A stretch of 64,000 bases of DNA from Vibrio sp. S17_S38. GTDB taxonomy: Bacteria; Pseudomonadota; Gammaproteobacteria; Enterobacterales; Vibrionaceae. The notes below the pieces were generated by a model. That model did not search any database, was not told the DNA's origin, and saw only the letters and a program-made list of their open reading frames with translations. Shown one piece after another: positions 17,713 through 26,607 of the stretch; within the stretch, counting starts at the first letter, position 1; each line of letters opens with the position of its first letter. The position numbers and the translations under genes are program-made. The stretch is from assembly GCF_014694375.1 (NCBI RefSeq), contig NZ_JAAUWW010000004.1, forward strand, positions 142,233 to 206,232, written 5' to 3'.

Positions 17713-19473
17713 ATGAACTACGATTATCTAGTAATAGCTGGTTACTTTGCCTTAATGGTAATGATCAGTGTTCTCTTTAAAAAAATGGCCAGCAACAGCA
17801 CCAGCGACTATTTCCGAGGGGGCGGTAAAATGCTCTGGTGGATGGTAGGTGCAACAGCCTTTATGACTCAATTTTCTGCATGGACTTTCACTGGTGCAGC
17901 TGGTAAAGCCTTTACTGATGGTTTTGCAATTCTTTTTGTATTCTTCGGCAATATGCTCGCTTATGTGTTCGCTTATTTCTATTTTGCACGTCGCTTCCGC
18001 CAAATGCGTGTGGATACGCCAACAGAAGCAGTCGGTCGTCGTTTCGGCTCTGTGAACGAACAATTCTTTACTTGGGTAATCATTCCATTAAGCGTGATTA
18101 ACGCTGGCGTATGGTTAAACGGTTTAGGTGTGTTTGCTTCTGCGGTATTTGATGCTGACATCATTACCACTATTTACGTAACAGGCGCAGCAGTATTAGC
18201 TATCTCGCTAATCAGTGGTGCATGGGGCGTTGTGGCTTCTGACTTTATACAAACACTTGTGGTTGCGGTGATCTCAATTGCATGTGCGGTTGTCGCTATC
18301 TTTGTGGTTGGCGGACCAAGTGAAATCGTAACTGAATTTCCTGGCGGTTTCTTTATTGGCCCTGACATGAACTACCCTATGTTACTTGTCGGTTCATGCT
18401 TGTTCTTCCTTGTGAAGCAACTTCAAAGTATCAACAACATGCAAGAATCTTATCGTTTCCTTAACGCAAAAGATTCTAAAAATGCCAGCAAAGCGGCATT
18501 AATGGCGCTTGGTATGATGTTCTTCGGTGCCATTGTTTGGTTCATCCCACCTTGGGCAACCGCAATCCTATACCCAGATGCAGCTGCCGCTTATCCAAAC
18601 CTTGGTGCGAAAGCTGCCGATGCCGTTTACCTTGTATTCGCTCGCGAAGTCATGCCAATTGGTACCGTTGGTCTATTAATGGCTGGTTTGTTTGCAGCAA
18701 CGATGTCTTCTATGGATTCAGCTTTAAACCGTAACTCTGGGATCTTTGTTCGTAGCTTCTGGGCAACCGTGGTTCGCAAAGGTAAAGCTACAGACAAAGA
18801 ATTACTTCGTGCAGGTCAAGTTGCTTGTCTTGTTAACGGTATCTTAGTTATTTTGATGGCTCAGTTCTTCAACTCATTGAAGCACCTAAGCTTGTTCGAT
18901 CTAATGATGCAAGTCGCGACATTGCTACAATCACCAATCTTAGTACCACTATTCCTAGGTATCATTATCCGTAAAACGCCAAAATGGGCACCTTGGGTAA
19001 CGGTTATTGTTGGTATGCTTGTATCTTACTTAGTGGTAACTGTTTTCACACCAAACTTCGTTGCAAGCTGGTTCGGTATCGATTCATTAACGGGTCGTGA
19101 GACATCTGACTTCCGTACTATGATTACCATTGCGGCTCACTTATTCATCACGGCTGGTTTCTTCTGTGCCACAACGTTGTTCTATAAAGAAGAAAATGAT
19201 GTGAACATCGAAAACACCAAAGCATTCTTTGAAGATGTGGATACCGAGTGTGTAGCAGAAGAAGGCCAAGATGAAATCGATCGCATGCAACGTCATAAGC
19301 TAGGCTCTCTTGTGAACTACATGGGCTACGGTTTAACAGCAATGGTCTTAATTCCAAACCCATTATGGGGACGAGGATTGTTCTTAGCATGTGCAGTATC
19401 CATCTTAATCATTGGTTATTTATTAAAGAAAAGTGCCAAGGCGGATAACCCATCACTTGCCACAAATAATTAG
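17713..19473 (+). CDS. SSS-family sodium:solute symporter, probable uronate/oligouronate importer
   Basis: 586 residues. The ATG at 17713 is preferred over 17704 because AGGA lies 8 bases upstream. About 13-14 membrane helices with SSS landmarks: DYFRGGGKMLWWMVGATAF, the helix with GAWGVVASDFIQ, and GLFAATMSSMDSALNRNSG. A long cytoplasmic, acidic loop lies near residue 500. Similar symporters accompany uronate loci in Vibrio (alginate and pectin) and import monomers or short oligomers. Its placement between eda and ogl under a KdgR operator supports unsaturated or saturated galacturonates as substrate; the exact ligand is inferred. Confidence 0.85.
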   Translation: MNYDYLVIAGYFALMVMISVLFKKMASNSTSDYFRGGGKMLWWMVGATAFMTQFSAWTFTGAAGKAFTDGFAILFVFFGNMLAYVFAYFYFARRFRQMRVDTPTEAVGRRFGSVNEQFFTWVIIPLSVINAGVWLNGLGVFASAVFDADIITTIYVTGAAVLAISLISGAWGVVASDFIQTLVVAVISIACAVVAIFVVGGPSEIVTEFPGGFFIGPDMNYPMLLVGSCLFFLVKQLQSINNMQESYRFLNAKDSKNASKAALMALGMMFFGAIVWFIPPWATAILYPDAAAAYPNLGAKAADAVYLVFAREVMPIGTVGLLMAGLFAATMSSMDSALNRNSGIFVRSFWATVVRKGKATDKELLRAGQVACLVNGILVILMAQFFNSLKHLSLFDLMMQVATLLQSPILVPLFLGIIIRKTPKWAPWVTVIVGMLVSYLVVTVFTPNFVASWFGIDSLTGRETSDFRTMITIAAHLFITAGFFCATTLFYKEENDVNIENTKAFFEDVDTECVAEEGQDEIDRMQRHKLGSLVNYMGYGLTAMVLIPNPLWGRGLFLACAVSILIIGYLLKKSAKADNPSLATNN

Positions 19474-19522
19474 ATAACTAAGTAATAAATAGCGAAACAA
19501 CATAATAGTTAATTTACCAATT

Positions 19523-19550
19523 AGCAGCCAACATTCTTACGTTGGCTGCT
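19523..19550 (+). promoter_or_regulatory. Hairpin between the symporter gene and ogl
   Basis: A perfect 10-bp stem AGCAGCCAAC/GTTGGCTGCT with an 8-nt loop, ending 7 nt before the ogl ribosome site CGGAG. There is no T-run, so it may set relative expression by mRNA processing or partial termination. Confidence 0.5.
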
Positions 19551-19569
19551 CCATTTCGGAGCATTTCTC

Positions 19570-20751
19570 ATGGCTAAAGGCAACATTATCGATTTAGAGT
19601 ACGAAACCTTTATCGACTCAGATACTAACAATAAGGTGACACGTTTAACCCCAACGGACGTGATTTGTCACCGTAACTATTTCTATCAAAAATGCTTTAC
19701 CACTGATGGAAGTAAATTATTGTTTGCTGGTGATTTTGATACCTCATCTGGTCAAGCAAACCGTAATTACTATTTGCTTGATATCAAAACGAAACAAGCT
19801 ACACAGCTAACCGAAGGCAAAGGCGATAACACTTTTGGTGGTTTTATCTCAACCGATGATCAATCCTTCTTCTATGTGAAAAATGAATTAAATCTGATGA
19901 AAGTTGATTTAAACACATTAGAGGAAACCATTATTTACACGGTTGATGAAGAATGGAAAGGTTACGGTACTTGGGTTGCCAACTCAGATTGTACTAAATT
20001 AGTAGGCATTGAAATCAAAAAAAGCTGCTACCAACCACTGACTTCTTGGGAAAAATTCGCCGAGTTCTATCACACCAATCCAACGTGTCGCTTAATTAAA
20101 GTCGATATTCAAACCGGTGCATTAGATGTTGTTCATCAAGAAGATGCATGGCTTGGTCACCCTATTTTCCGCCCATTTGATGATAACACCATCGGTTTTT
20201 GTCACGAAGGTCCACACGATTTAGTCGATTCACGCATGTGGCTTGTCAATGAAGATGGCAGCAATGTAAGAACCATTAAAACGCATGCAAAAGGCGAATC
20301 TTGTACTCACGAATTCTGGATCCCAGATGGTAGCGCGATGGCCTATGTGTCTTACTTTAAAGGTCAAACCGAACGTGTTATCTACAAAGCGAATCCAGAA
20401 ACACTGGAAAATGAAGAAGTGATGATCATGCCACAATGCTCCCACCTAATGAGTAACTACGATGGTTCTTTGATGGTTGGCGATGGCAGTGATGCCCCTG
20501 TCGATGTAGCAGACAGCGAAGGGTACGATATTGAAAATGACCCATTCCTATACATTCTAAACACGAAAAAGAAAAGCTATGCCAAGCTTGCCAAACACAG
20601 CACTTCTTGGGATGTATTAGCTGGTGACCGTCAAATTACCCACCCTCACCCATCATTTACACCGGGTGATACTGGCGTATTATTTACCAGTGATTTTGAA
20701 GGTGTTCCAGCGATTTACATTGCTGAGATCCCAGAAAAATTACGCGGTTAA
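19570..20751 (+). CDS. ogl: Oligogalacturonate lyase (PL22)
   Basis: 393 residues; length and sequence agree with cytoplasmic oligogalacturonate lyases, a seven-bladed beta-propeller family (388 residues in enterobacteria). Typical segments are LTPTDVICHRNYFYQKCFT near the N-terminus, CTHEFWIPDG and the metal-site region RQITHPHPSFTP near residue 357 with two His of the manganese site. It releases unsaturated monogalacturonate from di- and trigalacturonates, feeding KdgF. No signal peptide. Probably co-transcribed with the symporter gene 96 bp upstream. Confidence 0.95.
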   Translation: MAKGNIIDLEYETFIDSDTNNKVTRLTPTDVICHRNYFYQKCFTTDGSKLLFAGDFDTSSGQANRNYYLLDIKTKQATQLTEGKGDNTFGGFISTDDQSFFYVKNELNLMKVDLNTLEETIIYTVDEEWKGYGTWVANSDCTKLVGIEIKKSCYQPLTSWEKFAEFYHTNPTCRLIKVDIQTGALDVVHQEDAWLGHPIFRPFDDNTIGFCHEGPHDLVDSRMWLVNEDGSNVRTIKTHAKGESCTHEFWIPDGSAMAYVSYFKGQTERVIYKANPETLENEEVMIMPQCSHLMSNYDGSLMVGDGSDAPVDVADSEGYDIENDPFLYILNTKKKSYAKLAKHSTSWDVLAGDRQITHPHPSFTPGDTGVLFTSDFEGVPAIYIAEIPEKLRG

Positions 20752-20775
20752 TTTTCAGCTGCATTATTAAAAAAA

Positions 20776-20826
20776 TTAAGCCTTATTTACTTTAAACATA
20801 ATCGTTGAGTAAATGAGGCTTTTTCA
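20776..20826 (+). terminator. Terminator after ogl
   Basis: A 14-bp near-perfect stem (20778-20791 with 20808-20821) followed by a T-run. Confidence 0.8.
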
Positions 20827-20883
20827 TTTGAGATAAGGATGTTCTCAACTTGAAATATCAGACAAAATATAAGGACATGCTCC

Positions 20884-22089
20884 ATGACCCCGATTAAAAA
20901 TATACTTTTTATCTCACTGCTCTCGCACGCTTCCCTCAGTTATGCTAATACCATAAAGCCAGTCGAAAATACCGCACCTGCTGGTAAAAGTTATCAAACT
21001 CAAGCCATTGACTCTCCAGATCGCAGTTTTCCTTTATTTTATAAGCAACTCAAAGATCGTATGACGTTTCCTTTCGGCTGGAAAGATGACACCAAAGATC
21101 CGAAGATATGGAAAGCTCAAGGGTTAATGAAAGCACGGGAATTCAGCCTACCTTATGCTGATAACACTCCTTTTAATCCGGTCGTGATTGATGAAATAGA
21201 TCGCGGCAGTTACACAGCGCAAAAAGTCGTATTCAATATCGATCAAGAAAGCCGTGTGATGGCGTTAATGTTAATTCCAAAAGGAAAAGGCCCATTTCCC
21301 GCAGCTCTATTTTTACACGATCACGGCAGTAAATTTGATATTGGAAAGGAAAAATTTGTTCAAACATGGAATAACGATGCACGATTAACCTCATCACAAG
21401 CATGGAGTGAAAAGTTCTTTTCTGGTCGCTTCCCTGGTGATGAATTAGCCAAGCGTGGCTATGTCGTTTTATCCATTGATGCACTCGGTTGGGGAGATCG
21501 TTCTGTCCCCGGCTTTAAAATGGAATCACAACAAGCATTAGCCGCTAACCTATTCAATCTAGGTACTTCATTTGCCGGCATCATTGCACTCGATGATGTA
21601 CGTGCGTCTGAATTTTTAGCAAGCCAGCCTCAAGTAGACAAGGAAAAAGTCGCCGCAGTTGGGTTTTCGATGGGGGCATTCCGAGCTTGGCAAGTCACTG
21701 CACTTTCTGATGCCATTACCGCAGGAATTGCTGATTGCTGGATGGGTACGATGAAAGGCTTAATGGTTCAGGGAAATAATCAGCTAAAAGGATACTCTGC
21801 CTTTAGCATGCTGCACCCTGAACAAGGTAAATATATGGATTATCCTGATGTAGCAGCCTTGAGTGCGCCCAAACCTTTACTGGTTTACGCTGGCGGGAAA
21901 GATAGTCTGTTCCCAATTGATTCAGTTAATGAGGCTTTTGCTAAAATGCACCAAGTATGGAATGCAAATTATGCAGGAGACAAGCTCACGACTAAAATCT
22001 GGCCGGATAAAGGACATACCTTTACTAAAGACATGCAAGAGTCCGCTTTCAATTGGTTGGATGATCAATTTAAACGGAATAAAGATTAA
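20884..22089 (+). CDS. Secreted alpha/beta hydrolase (acetyl-esterase/dienelactone-hydrolase-like)
   Basis: 401 residues with a cleavable signal peptide (about 1-21, ending SLSYA). The nucleophile elbow GFSMGAF holds the catalytic Ser near residue 261; the acid and His are probably in the segments AGGKDSLFP and DKGHTFT. Resembles the large abhydrolase group that includes acetylxylan and acetylated-carbohydrate esterases. In a pectin locus it most likely removes acetyl or other ester groups from pectin in the periplasm or outside the cell, but this is by context. Single-gene unit between two terminators, with AAGGA before the ATG. Confidence 0.8.
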   Translation: MTPIKNILFISLLSHASLSYANTIKPVENTAPAGKSYQTQAIDSPDRSFPLFYKQLKDRMTFPFGWKDDTKDPKIWKAQGLMKAREFSLPYADNTPFNPVVIDEIDRGSYTAQKVVFNIDQESRVMALMLIPKGKGPFPAALFLHDHGSKFDIGKEKFVQTWNNDARLTSSQAWSEKFFSGRFPGDELAKRGYVVLSIDALGWGDRSVPGFKMESQQALAANLFNLGTSFAGIIALDDVRASEFLASQPQVDKEKVAAVGFSMGAFRAWQVTALSDAITAGIADCWMGTMKGLMVQGNNQLKGYSAFSMLHPEQGKYMDYPDVAALSAPKPLLVYAGGKDSLFPIDSVNEAFAKMHQVWNANYAGDKLTTKIWPDKGHTFTKDMQESAFNWLDDQFKRNKD

Positions 22090-22104
22090 ATACACAATAC
22101 TGCT

Positions 22105-22143
22105 CCCACTGAAACCAAATCAATCTATTTAGTTTCAGTGGGG
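22105..22143. terminator. Convergent hairpin between the hydrolase and MATE genes
   Basis: An 11-bp stem CCCACTGAAAC/GTTTCAGTGGG around a 16-nt loop, between two convergent genes. Confidence 0.6.
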
Positions 22144-22149
22144 TAAAAC

Positions 22150-23553
22150 TTAACCAACCCGCGTCGAGTAGAACTTCTTCAGCCATGTCATTTTAATCAA
22201 GCGAGAATAGTAAATGCCGCCTCGAACGAGCCAGTCAACATACATACCGATCCAAACGCCATACACGCCAAATCCCAAAACAATACCCAGCACGTAACCG
22301 CAGCAAATACGGCAGCCCCACATACTAAAAATGGCCGTCCACATGGTCGATTTTACATCTTTTGCGCCTTTAAATGCGGCAGGTAAAACAAAAGAAGCAG
22401 CCCAGAAAGGCATCATAATTGCGTTCAAATAAAACAGCTTCACGACCACACTGCTCACTTCTGGATCGGTCGTGTAAAACGCAATCACAGGATGAATAAA
22501 AGGGAGTAATAGTAATGTGGAAATAATCAGTAAAATCGTGGCAGCCCAGAAGATTAATTTCAACTCTTGATAGGCCATTTTAGGTTTATTTTGCCCTAGC
22601 CGTTTCGCCACTAATACCGTTCCTGCCATACCTAAAGTATTACCGGGAATATTAATCAGTAAGATAATAGAGAAGGCGATGACGTTACCGGCCATAGCAA
22701 CCGTCCCCATTCCTGCCACCATTAACATAGTGATTAATTTACCAATGTTAAACATTAACGATTCAATACTTGATGGGATCCCGATGCCTAAAATATCTTT
22801 TAATATTGCGCGGCTAAAAGGTGAAAAATAACTTTTAAATGGGATCGGTAAACGATCGTTTTTAGCCAAGTATACTAAGATAATGATCGCCCCCACCCAG
22901 CGAGCACAAGAGACACCTAACCCCGCACCTAATAAACCTAAACCATCCCAACCAGCAAAGCCATAGATAAGTGGATAACTGAAAATGATATTAAGAATAT
23001 TGATAAGGATGTTCACTCGCATTGGCAAACGACTATTTCCTACTGCGCGTAACACTCCACTGCCAGCAAGCATAATGGCAAGAGCAGGATAACTGAGTGC
23101 TATGGATGTAAGGTAGATTTCCGCAAGTTGGATAACATCTTGATCGGCGCCAACGGCAATCATCCCTAAAATCGATTGACCGAAGAGCAGAATCGCCACT
23201 AAAAAAAGAGTCGAAATCAACATATTCAAGCTTAACGTTTGTCTTGCTTGTTCAATCGCTTGTGGTTTGTTTCTGCGCCCATAAGATTGGGCGACCAATA
23301 CCGCACCACCTAATTCTATTGCGGCTAGTACCGAATAAATAATATAGGTCATGCTGTCACTGACACCAATCGCGGCGGTTTGAGATTGTCCTAAACGGCT
23401 CACCAAAATCGTGCTCACTATCCCCATGAGCACCACGCCAAGTAATTCGATAAAAATAGGCCAAGAGAACGGCAATACCTCTTTACGAAGCAAAACCCAA
23501 TGGCGCTTTCTAATATGACAAAATGGCCATCGGGTTGACAGTGTACTTAGCAT
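22150..23553 (-). CDS. MATE family multidrug/solute efflux transporter
   Basis: 467 residues with about 12 membrane helices. The MATE family is recognised from VLPFSWPIFIELLGVVLMGIVSTI at the first helix, GVLRAVGNSRLPM, and the repeated two-bundle layout. The start codon shares a base with the pelW stop (TAATG), so the two are translationally coupled. Such a protein in a PME-PelW operon is unusual; it could export antimicrobial phenolics released from plant or algal wall material, or a pathway by-product. Both ideas are speculative. Confidence 0.9.
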   Translation of the reverse strand: MLSTLSTRWPFCHIRKRHWVLLRKEVLPFSWPIFIELLGVVLMGIVSTILVSRLGQSQTAAIGVSDSMTYIIYSVLAAIELGGAVLVAQSYGRRNKPQAIEQARQTLSLNMLISTLFLVAILLFGQSILGMIAVGADQDVIQLAEIYLTSIALSYPALAIMLAGSGVLRAVGNSRLPMRVNILINILNIIFSYPLIYGFAGWDGLGLLGAGLGVSCARWVGAIIILVYLAKNDRLPIPFKSYFSPFSRAILKDILGIGIPSSIESLMFNIGKLITMLMVAGMGTVAMAGNVIAFSIILLINIPGNTLGMAGTVLVAKRLGQNKPKMAYQELKLIFWAATILLIISTLLLLPFIHPVIAFYTTDPEVSSVVVKLFYLNAIMMPFWAASFVLPAAFKGAKDVKSTMWTAIFSMWGCRICCGYVLGIVLGFGVYGVWIGMYVDWLVRGGIYYSRLIKMTWLKKFYSTRVG

Positions 23554-25187
23554 TAGGCCTCTTCAATTAACGAATCATAAATAACATCGCGGTCGTAAAC
23601 CGTCTTGATTTCACCATGCATATCTCTTTCTCCATGCAAGTATCCACCCGTTGAAATTTGCACGGCTAATTGGTCATAACACCCTTTATAGGAAGCTTCT
23701 AATGCCAATAAAGCATACGGTGCTGGATCATCAATACGAGCAAATCTATGCAGGCTTGATTCCACAAAATAACCACGGTGATAATGCGCTTGAACAATGT
23801 TATTAGCAATACAATCTGCAAGGGTTAACACCAATTCTTGCTGCGTTAGTTGATGTAAATCCAGTAATGCAAAAACCAAGTATGGCGAGGCGATTTCTGT
23901 GAGTGGATTGATCTCGCTCAGTACTAAAGTTTCAGGATTGATCAGACCCAATTCAAAGCGAGCAAACATGGTCGCCATTAACTGACGAAGCTCAAAATCA
24001 TCACTCATAATACAAGCACGAATCAATGGTAAAAGATAAGCGGGGTCAGCTGCTTGACGCTTAAGTTCTGTGCCTTTTTCGCCATAATAACCATCGCGCT
24101 TAAAGATATAACCCGTCAGGTCATCACCATTATTCCACATTGGGATCATTTGATTATCAAAGGTATCCCAAGCATGAGCAAAGTAGGCTTTAATGCCTGC
24201 AATCGCACCTGTAGCCAGTTCTGGGTCATTCAGCTTTTTCGCACACAGTAAAATCGCCAGTGGATTATCCACTACCACAGGCCAGCAATCACGAAACAAA
24301 GCATTCGCCTCTCTAGCCACTTCGCCAAATTCAGGACCAAATTGACGTTTCGCCCGATCGCCAAACCAAGAATAAGTCAACTTATCATCTTCAGGGATTG
24401 GCTCTCGTTGCTTCGGCGAAGAGAACTGATAAACCGGCATGCCTGTTTTCGGATTTCGAGCAAGTACAAACTGCTGATACAAATGTTTCGCCCACGTTGC
24501 GGCATGTTGATCATCGGTATATTGCGAATAATGGCAAGCCGCATAAATTAAATCAGTGGCCGCATTTACAAACGTCAGTCCCACCGTCTCGGGCAATTCC
24601 GGCCATTTGTTAGGATCCACAACAGGCTCTGGTTGATAATGGGCAAATACATTATTAATCGGTTTCTGTCCGTATTGTCCATGACGGCTGAGATCCAGCT
24701 TTTGCCAATCCAACACATGTGATGCCCAAAAACCATGTAAAAAATCTTCAGTCTTTTTTGCATTGACTTGGTGAAGAAAATCATAAAAAGGAAAATGATG
24801 CTTTAATTCATGCACTCGCTCTTTACTGGCAGGACCTTCAATTTCACCAGTTTGTTGGTTAATAAATCTATGCCCACCCCAATGAAATAACCCACTCGCG
24901 CTATCGCAATAATTATCCAAAAAGTAATGAGTTACTTGCTCTGCCGTTTGTTGCCATTTTTCATTTCCGGTCACTTGTGTCATGCCACATAAACCACGCA
25001 GGAAGTTTTGCTGGCTGGCAAAATTACTCATGATCGCAGTACTGCCGTCAGGATACGTCCAATACACAGGTTTATCGGTTAACGTATCCAAACCATCGGC
25101 GAGTAATGGTGTATTAGGATTTAGCGCATGAATCAGAACGTGTTGATAATAATCATTTAATAACGGGAGAAAAGATTGACGTTGCAT
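23553..25187 (-). CDS. pelW: Cytoplasmic pectate disaccharide-lyase PelW (PL2)
   Basis: 544 residues, the same length as Dickeya PelW. No signal peptide, consistent with an intracellular family PL2 exo-lyase that removes unsaturated digalacturonate from oligogalacturonates imported by TogMNAB. Family-like segments are GLFHWGGHRFI, ERVHELKHHFPFYDFL and RDGYYGEKGTELKRQAADPAYLLPLIRA. It follows the CE8 gene by 27 bp, has an AGGAG ribosome site, and overlaps the MATE gene. Confidence 0.93.
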   Translation of the reverse strand: MQRQSFLPLLNDYYQHVLIHALNPNTPLLADGLDTLTDKPVYWTYPDGSTAIMSNFASQQNFLRGLCGMTQVTGNEKWQQTAEQVTHYFLDNYCDSASGLFHWGGHRFINQQTGEIEGPASKERVHELKHHFPFYDFLHQVNAKKTEDFLHGFWASHVLDWQKLDLSRHGQYGQKPINNVFAHYQPEPVVDPNKWPELPETVGLTFVNAATDLIYAACHYSQYTDDQHAATWAKHLYQQFVLARNPKTGMPVYQFSSPKQREPIPEDDKLTYSWFGDRAKRQFGPEFGEVAREANALFRDCWPVVVDNPLAILLCAKKLNDPELATGAIAGIKAYFAHAWDTFDNQMIPMWNNGDDLTGYIFKRDGYYGEKGTELKRQAADPAYLLPLIRACIMSDDFELRQLMATMFARFELGLINPETLVLSEINPLTEIASPYLVFALLDLHQLTQQELVLTLADCIANNIVQAHYHRGYFVESSLHRFARIDDPAPYALLALEASYKGCYDQLAVQISTGGYLHGERDMHGEIKTVYDRDVIYDSLIEEA

Positions 25188-25214
25188 AGAAAACTCCTGA
25201 AAAGTAGAAAAATA

Positions 25215-26318
25215 TTACCCAAAGCATCTGAGAGTGGGTAACCATTGTTGTAATGAAAATTGTGCTTGTTGCATTAATTGATCTGCCTTTTGTCTTGGCA
25301 AGGGGCTAAAAAAGGATAGAGATAAATTAGAATGAGTGAGAGCCATGTTTTGATATTCTTCAAAGCGTGCCGATTCAGGTTCAAACCACATCATTTCACC
25401 TGTTAGACTTTTCCCACTCATCCGATCCCAACCATAAATATGATCATCGATTTGGCACTCTAAAAAAGCACAATGCCCTATCGCATTAGGGTCAGCATAT
25501 CGACCATCGTCAAATACAGTCGTAGGATGCCAAGGTCGCCCCAACGCATAACTAAGCTTTGGTACGCCTTCTTCTTTTAAAAGTCGACAATGATGAAAGA
25601 TAAATCCCTGTGGTTGATTAATATCAGTGCTTGGCGCAGTCAAATAACCCCAGCGTTTATCCTTAGCTGGATTTAGGTGCTTGCGTGCCACAATATCGCA
25701 TTCATGAAATAGCGCTTGCCCAGCACCAAAGATAAAATCAATGCTGCCACTCACCATACAATTATCGAAATAGCTACGGCCTGCACTCGCATACAAGGTG
25801 TCGTGATAACTAATAAGTTGTATATTTTCACAATGAATTTGATCAGCATTATGGCCCAATAATAAGGCAACCGATTGGGTATGTTTATATTGTTCGGGAT
25901 CATCCACATCACGTTGTTGATTGGTGATGAAATCAAAATCATTACGTATAGTTAGATTCTTTATTTCACAACATTTAGCATCAATATTGACAACGTTAGA
26001 GCCATAAGTGCCGGGAATGCTGCCATCTTGCACTATCATTTGATTGCACAAACTCATGCTAATAATAGTTTTTTCGGCATCTTCACCAATCAATTGCACG
26101 TTGTTATGTGTGAGATGTATGCGCTCATGGTAAAGCCCATTTTTGATCATAATTTGGTAGCAAGAATCCTTTAGATCATCTCCAGAAAGCGCATCTATTG
26201 CTTGTTGAATAGATTTGAAATCGCCCACGCTTTCTTCTTGAGAGACCACCCAAGTGATTTTCTTTTTATTTAATCGACGCTTTTTATCTAGCAAAAAGTT
26301 CTTGTTCAGTGAAGGCAC
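25215..26318 (-). CDS. Pectin methylesterase-family protein (CE8), apparently cytoplasmic
   Basis: 367 residues from the GTG at 26318, which has AGGAG 7 bases upstream; the GTG at 26324 abuts the ribosome site. CE8 right-handed beta-helix motifs are clear: TQSVALLL, SGSIDFIFGAG with a catalytic Asp, and ALGRPWHP with the catalytic Arg. In the first catalytic motif, the usual Gln before Asp is His (YHDTLY). There is no signal peptide, unlike extracellular PemA-type enzymes, so it probably removes residual methyl groups from imported oligogalacturonates. First gene of an operon with pelW and the MATE transporter. Confidence 0.87.
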   Translation of the reverse strand: MPSLNKNFLLDKKRRLNKKKITWVVSQEESVGDFKSIQQAIDALSGDDLKDSCYQIMIKNGLYHERIHLTHNNVQLIGEDAEKTIISMSLCNQMIVQDGSIPGTYGSNVVNIDAKCCEIKNLTIRNDFDFITNQQRDVDDPEQYKHTQSVALLLGHNADQIHCENIQLISYHDTLYASAGRSYFDNCMVSGSIDFIFGAGQALFHECDIVARKHLNPAKDKRWGYLTAPSTDINQPQGFIFHHCRLLKEEGVPKLSYALGRPWHPTTVFDDGRYADPNAIGHCAFLECQIDDHIYGWDRMSGKSLTGEMMWFEPESARFEEYQNMALTHSNLSLSFFSPLPRQKADQLMQQAQFSLQQWLPTLRCFG

Positions 26319-26390
26319 ATCCACTCTCCTTCATATCGATGATTAGTTAGTAAAACTTAATTACTGCGCTTAATCGTTCAAATGGGTAAA

Positions 26391-26433
26391 AACAAAAAAG
26401 CACCCTACCTTGACGATTACACAAGATAGGGTG
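26391..26433 (-). terminator. Terminator of the togMNAB operon
   Basis: A 12-bp stem with one mismatch (26401-26412 with 26422-26433); on the minus strand it is followed by a T-run (26392-26399). Confidence 0.8.
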
Positions 26434-26445
26434 AAAGGCAGTGTG

Positions 26446-26522
26446 CTAGAAACGAATCTTCTATAGGATCTAAGCTTCGATAAAACTATGCTGCGATACA
26501 CTTAGTTGAAGCTTGTTTCTAG
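26446..26522. repeat. Interrupted inverted repeat downstream of togB
   Basis: CTAGAAAC (26446-26453) pairs with GTTTCTAG (26515-26522), and AAGCTTC (26472-26478) with GAAGCTT (26508-26514), allowing a long branched stem. It lies in the togB 3' untranslated region. Confidence 0.5.
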
Positions 26523-26527
26523 ATTAT

Positions 26528-26607
26528 TAATGTTACTAGCGCTTGAGCTTACTAAGATCCTAGTATTACTAAGCCCTTAATATTACTAGGTTCTTAATAT
26601 TATTTAG
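26528..26607. repeat. 17-bp tandem repeat, about 4.5 degenerate copies
   Basis: Consecutive units begin at 26528, 26545, 26562, 26579 and 26596, with the shared core TTACTAAG or TTACTAGN. The last partial unit includes the stop codon and last sense codons of togB. The repeat is AT-rich, non-coding except at its end, and not palindromic like a REP element. Confidence 0.7.

Noticed and set aside
22105..22143. TGAAAC...GTTTCA as a KdgR operator
   Set aside because: The half-sites are the arms of a long-loop terminator hairpin between convergent genes, with wrong spacing.
26528..26607. CRISPR-like array
   Set aside because: Units are contiguous without spacers, only 17 bp and degenerate; no cas genes.
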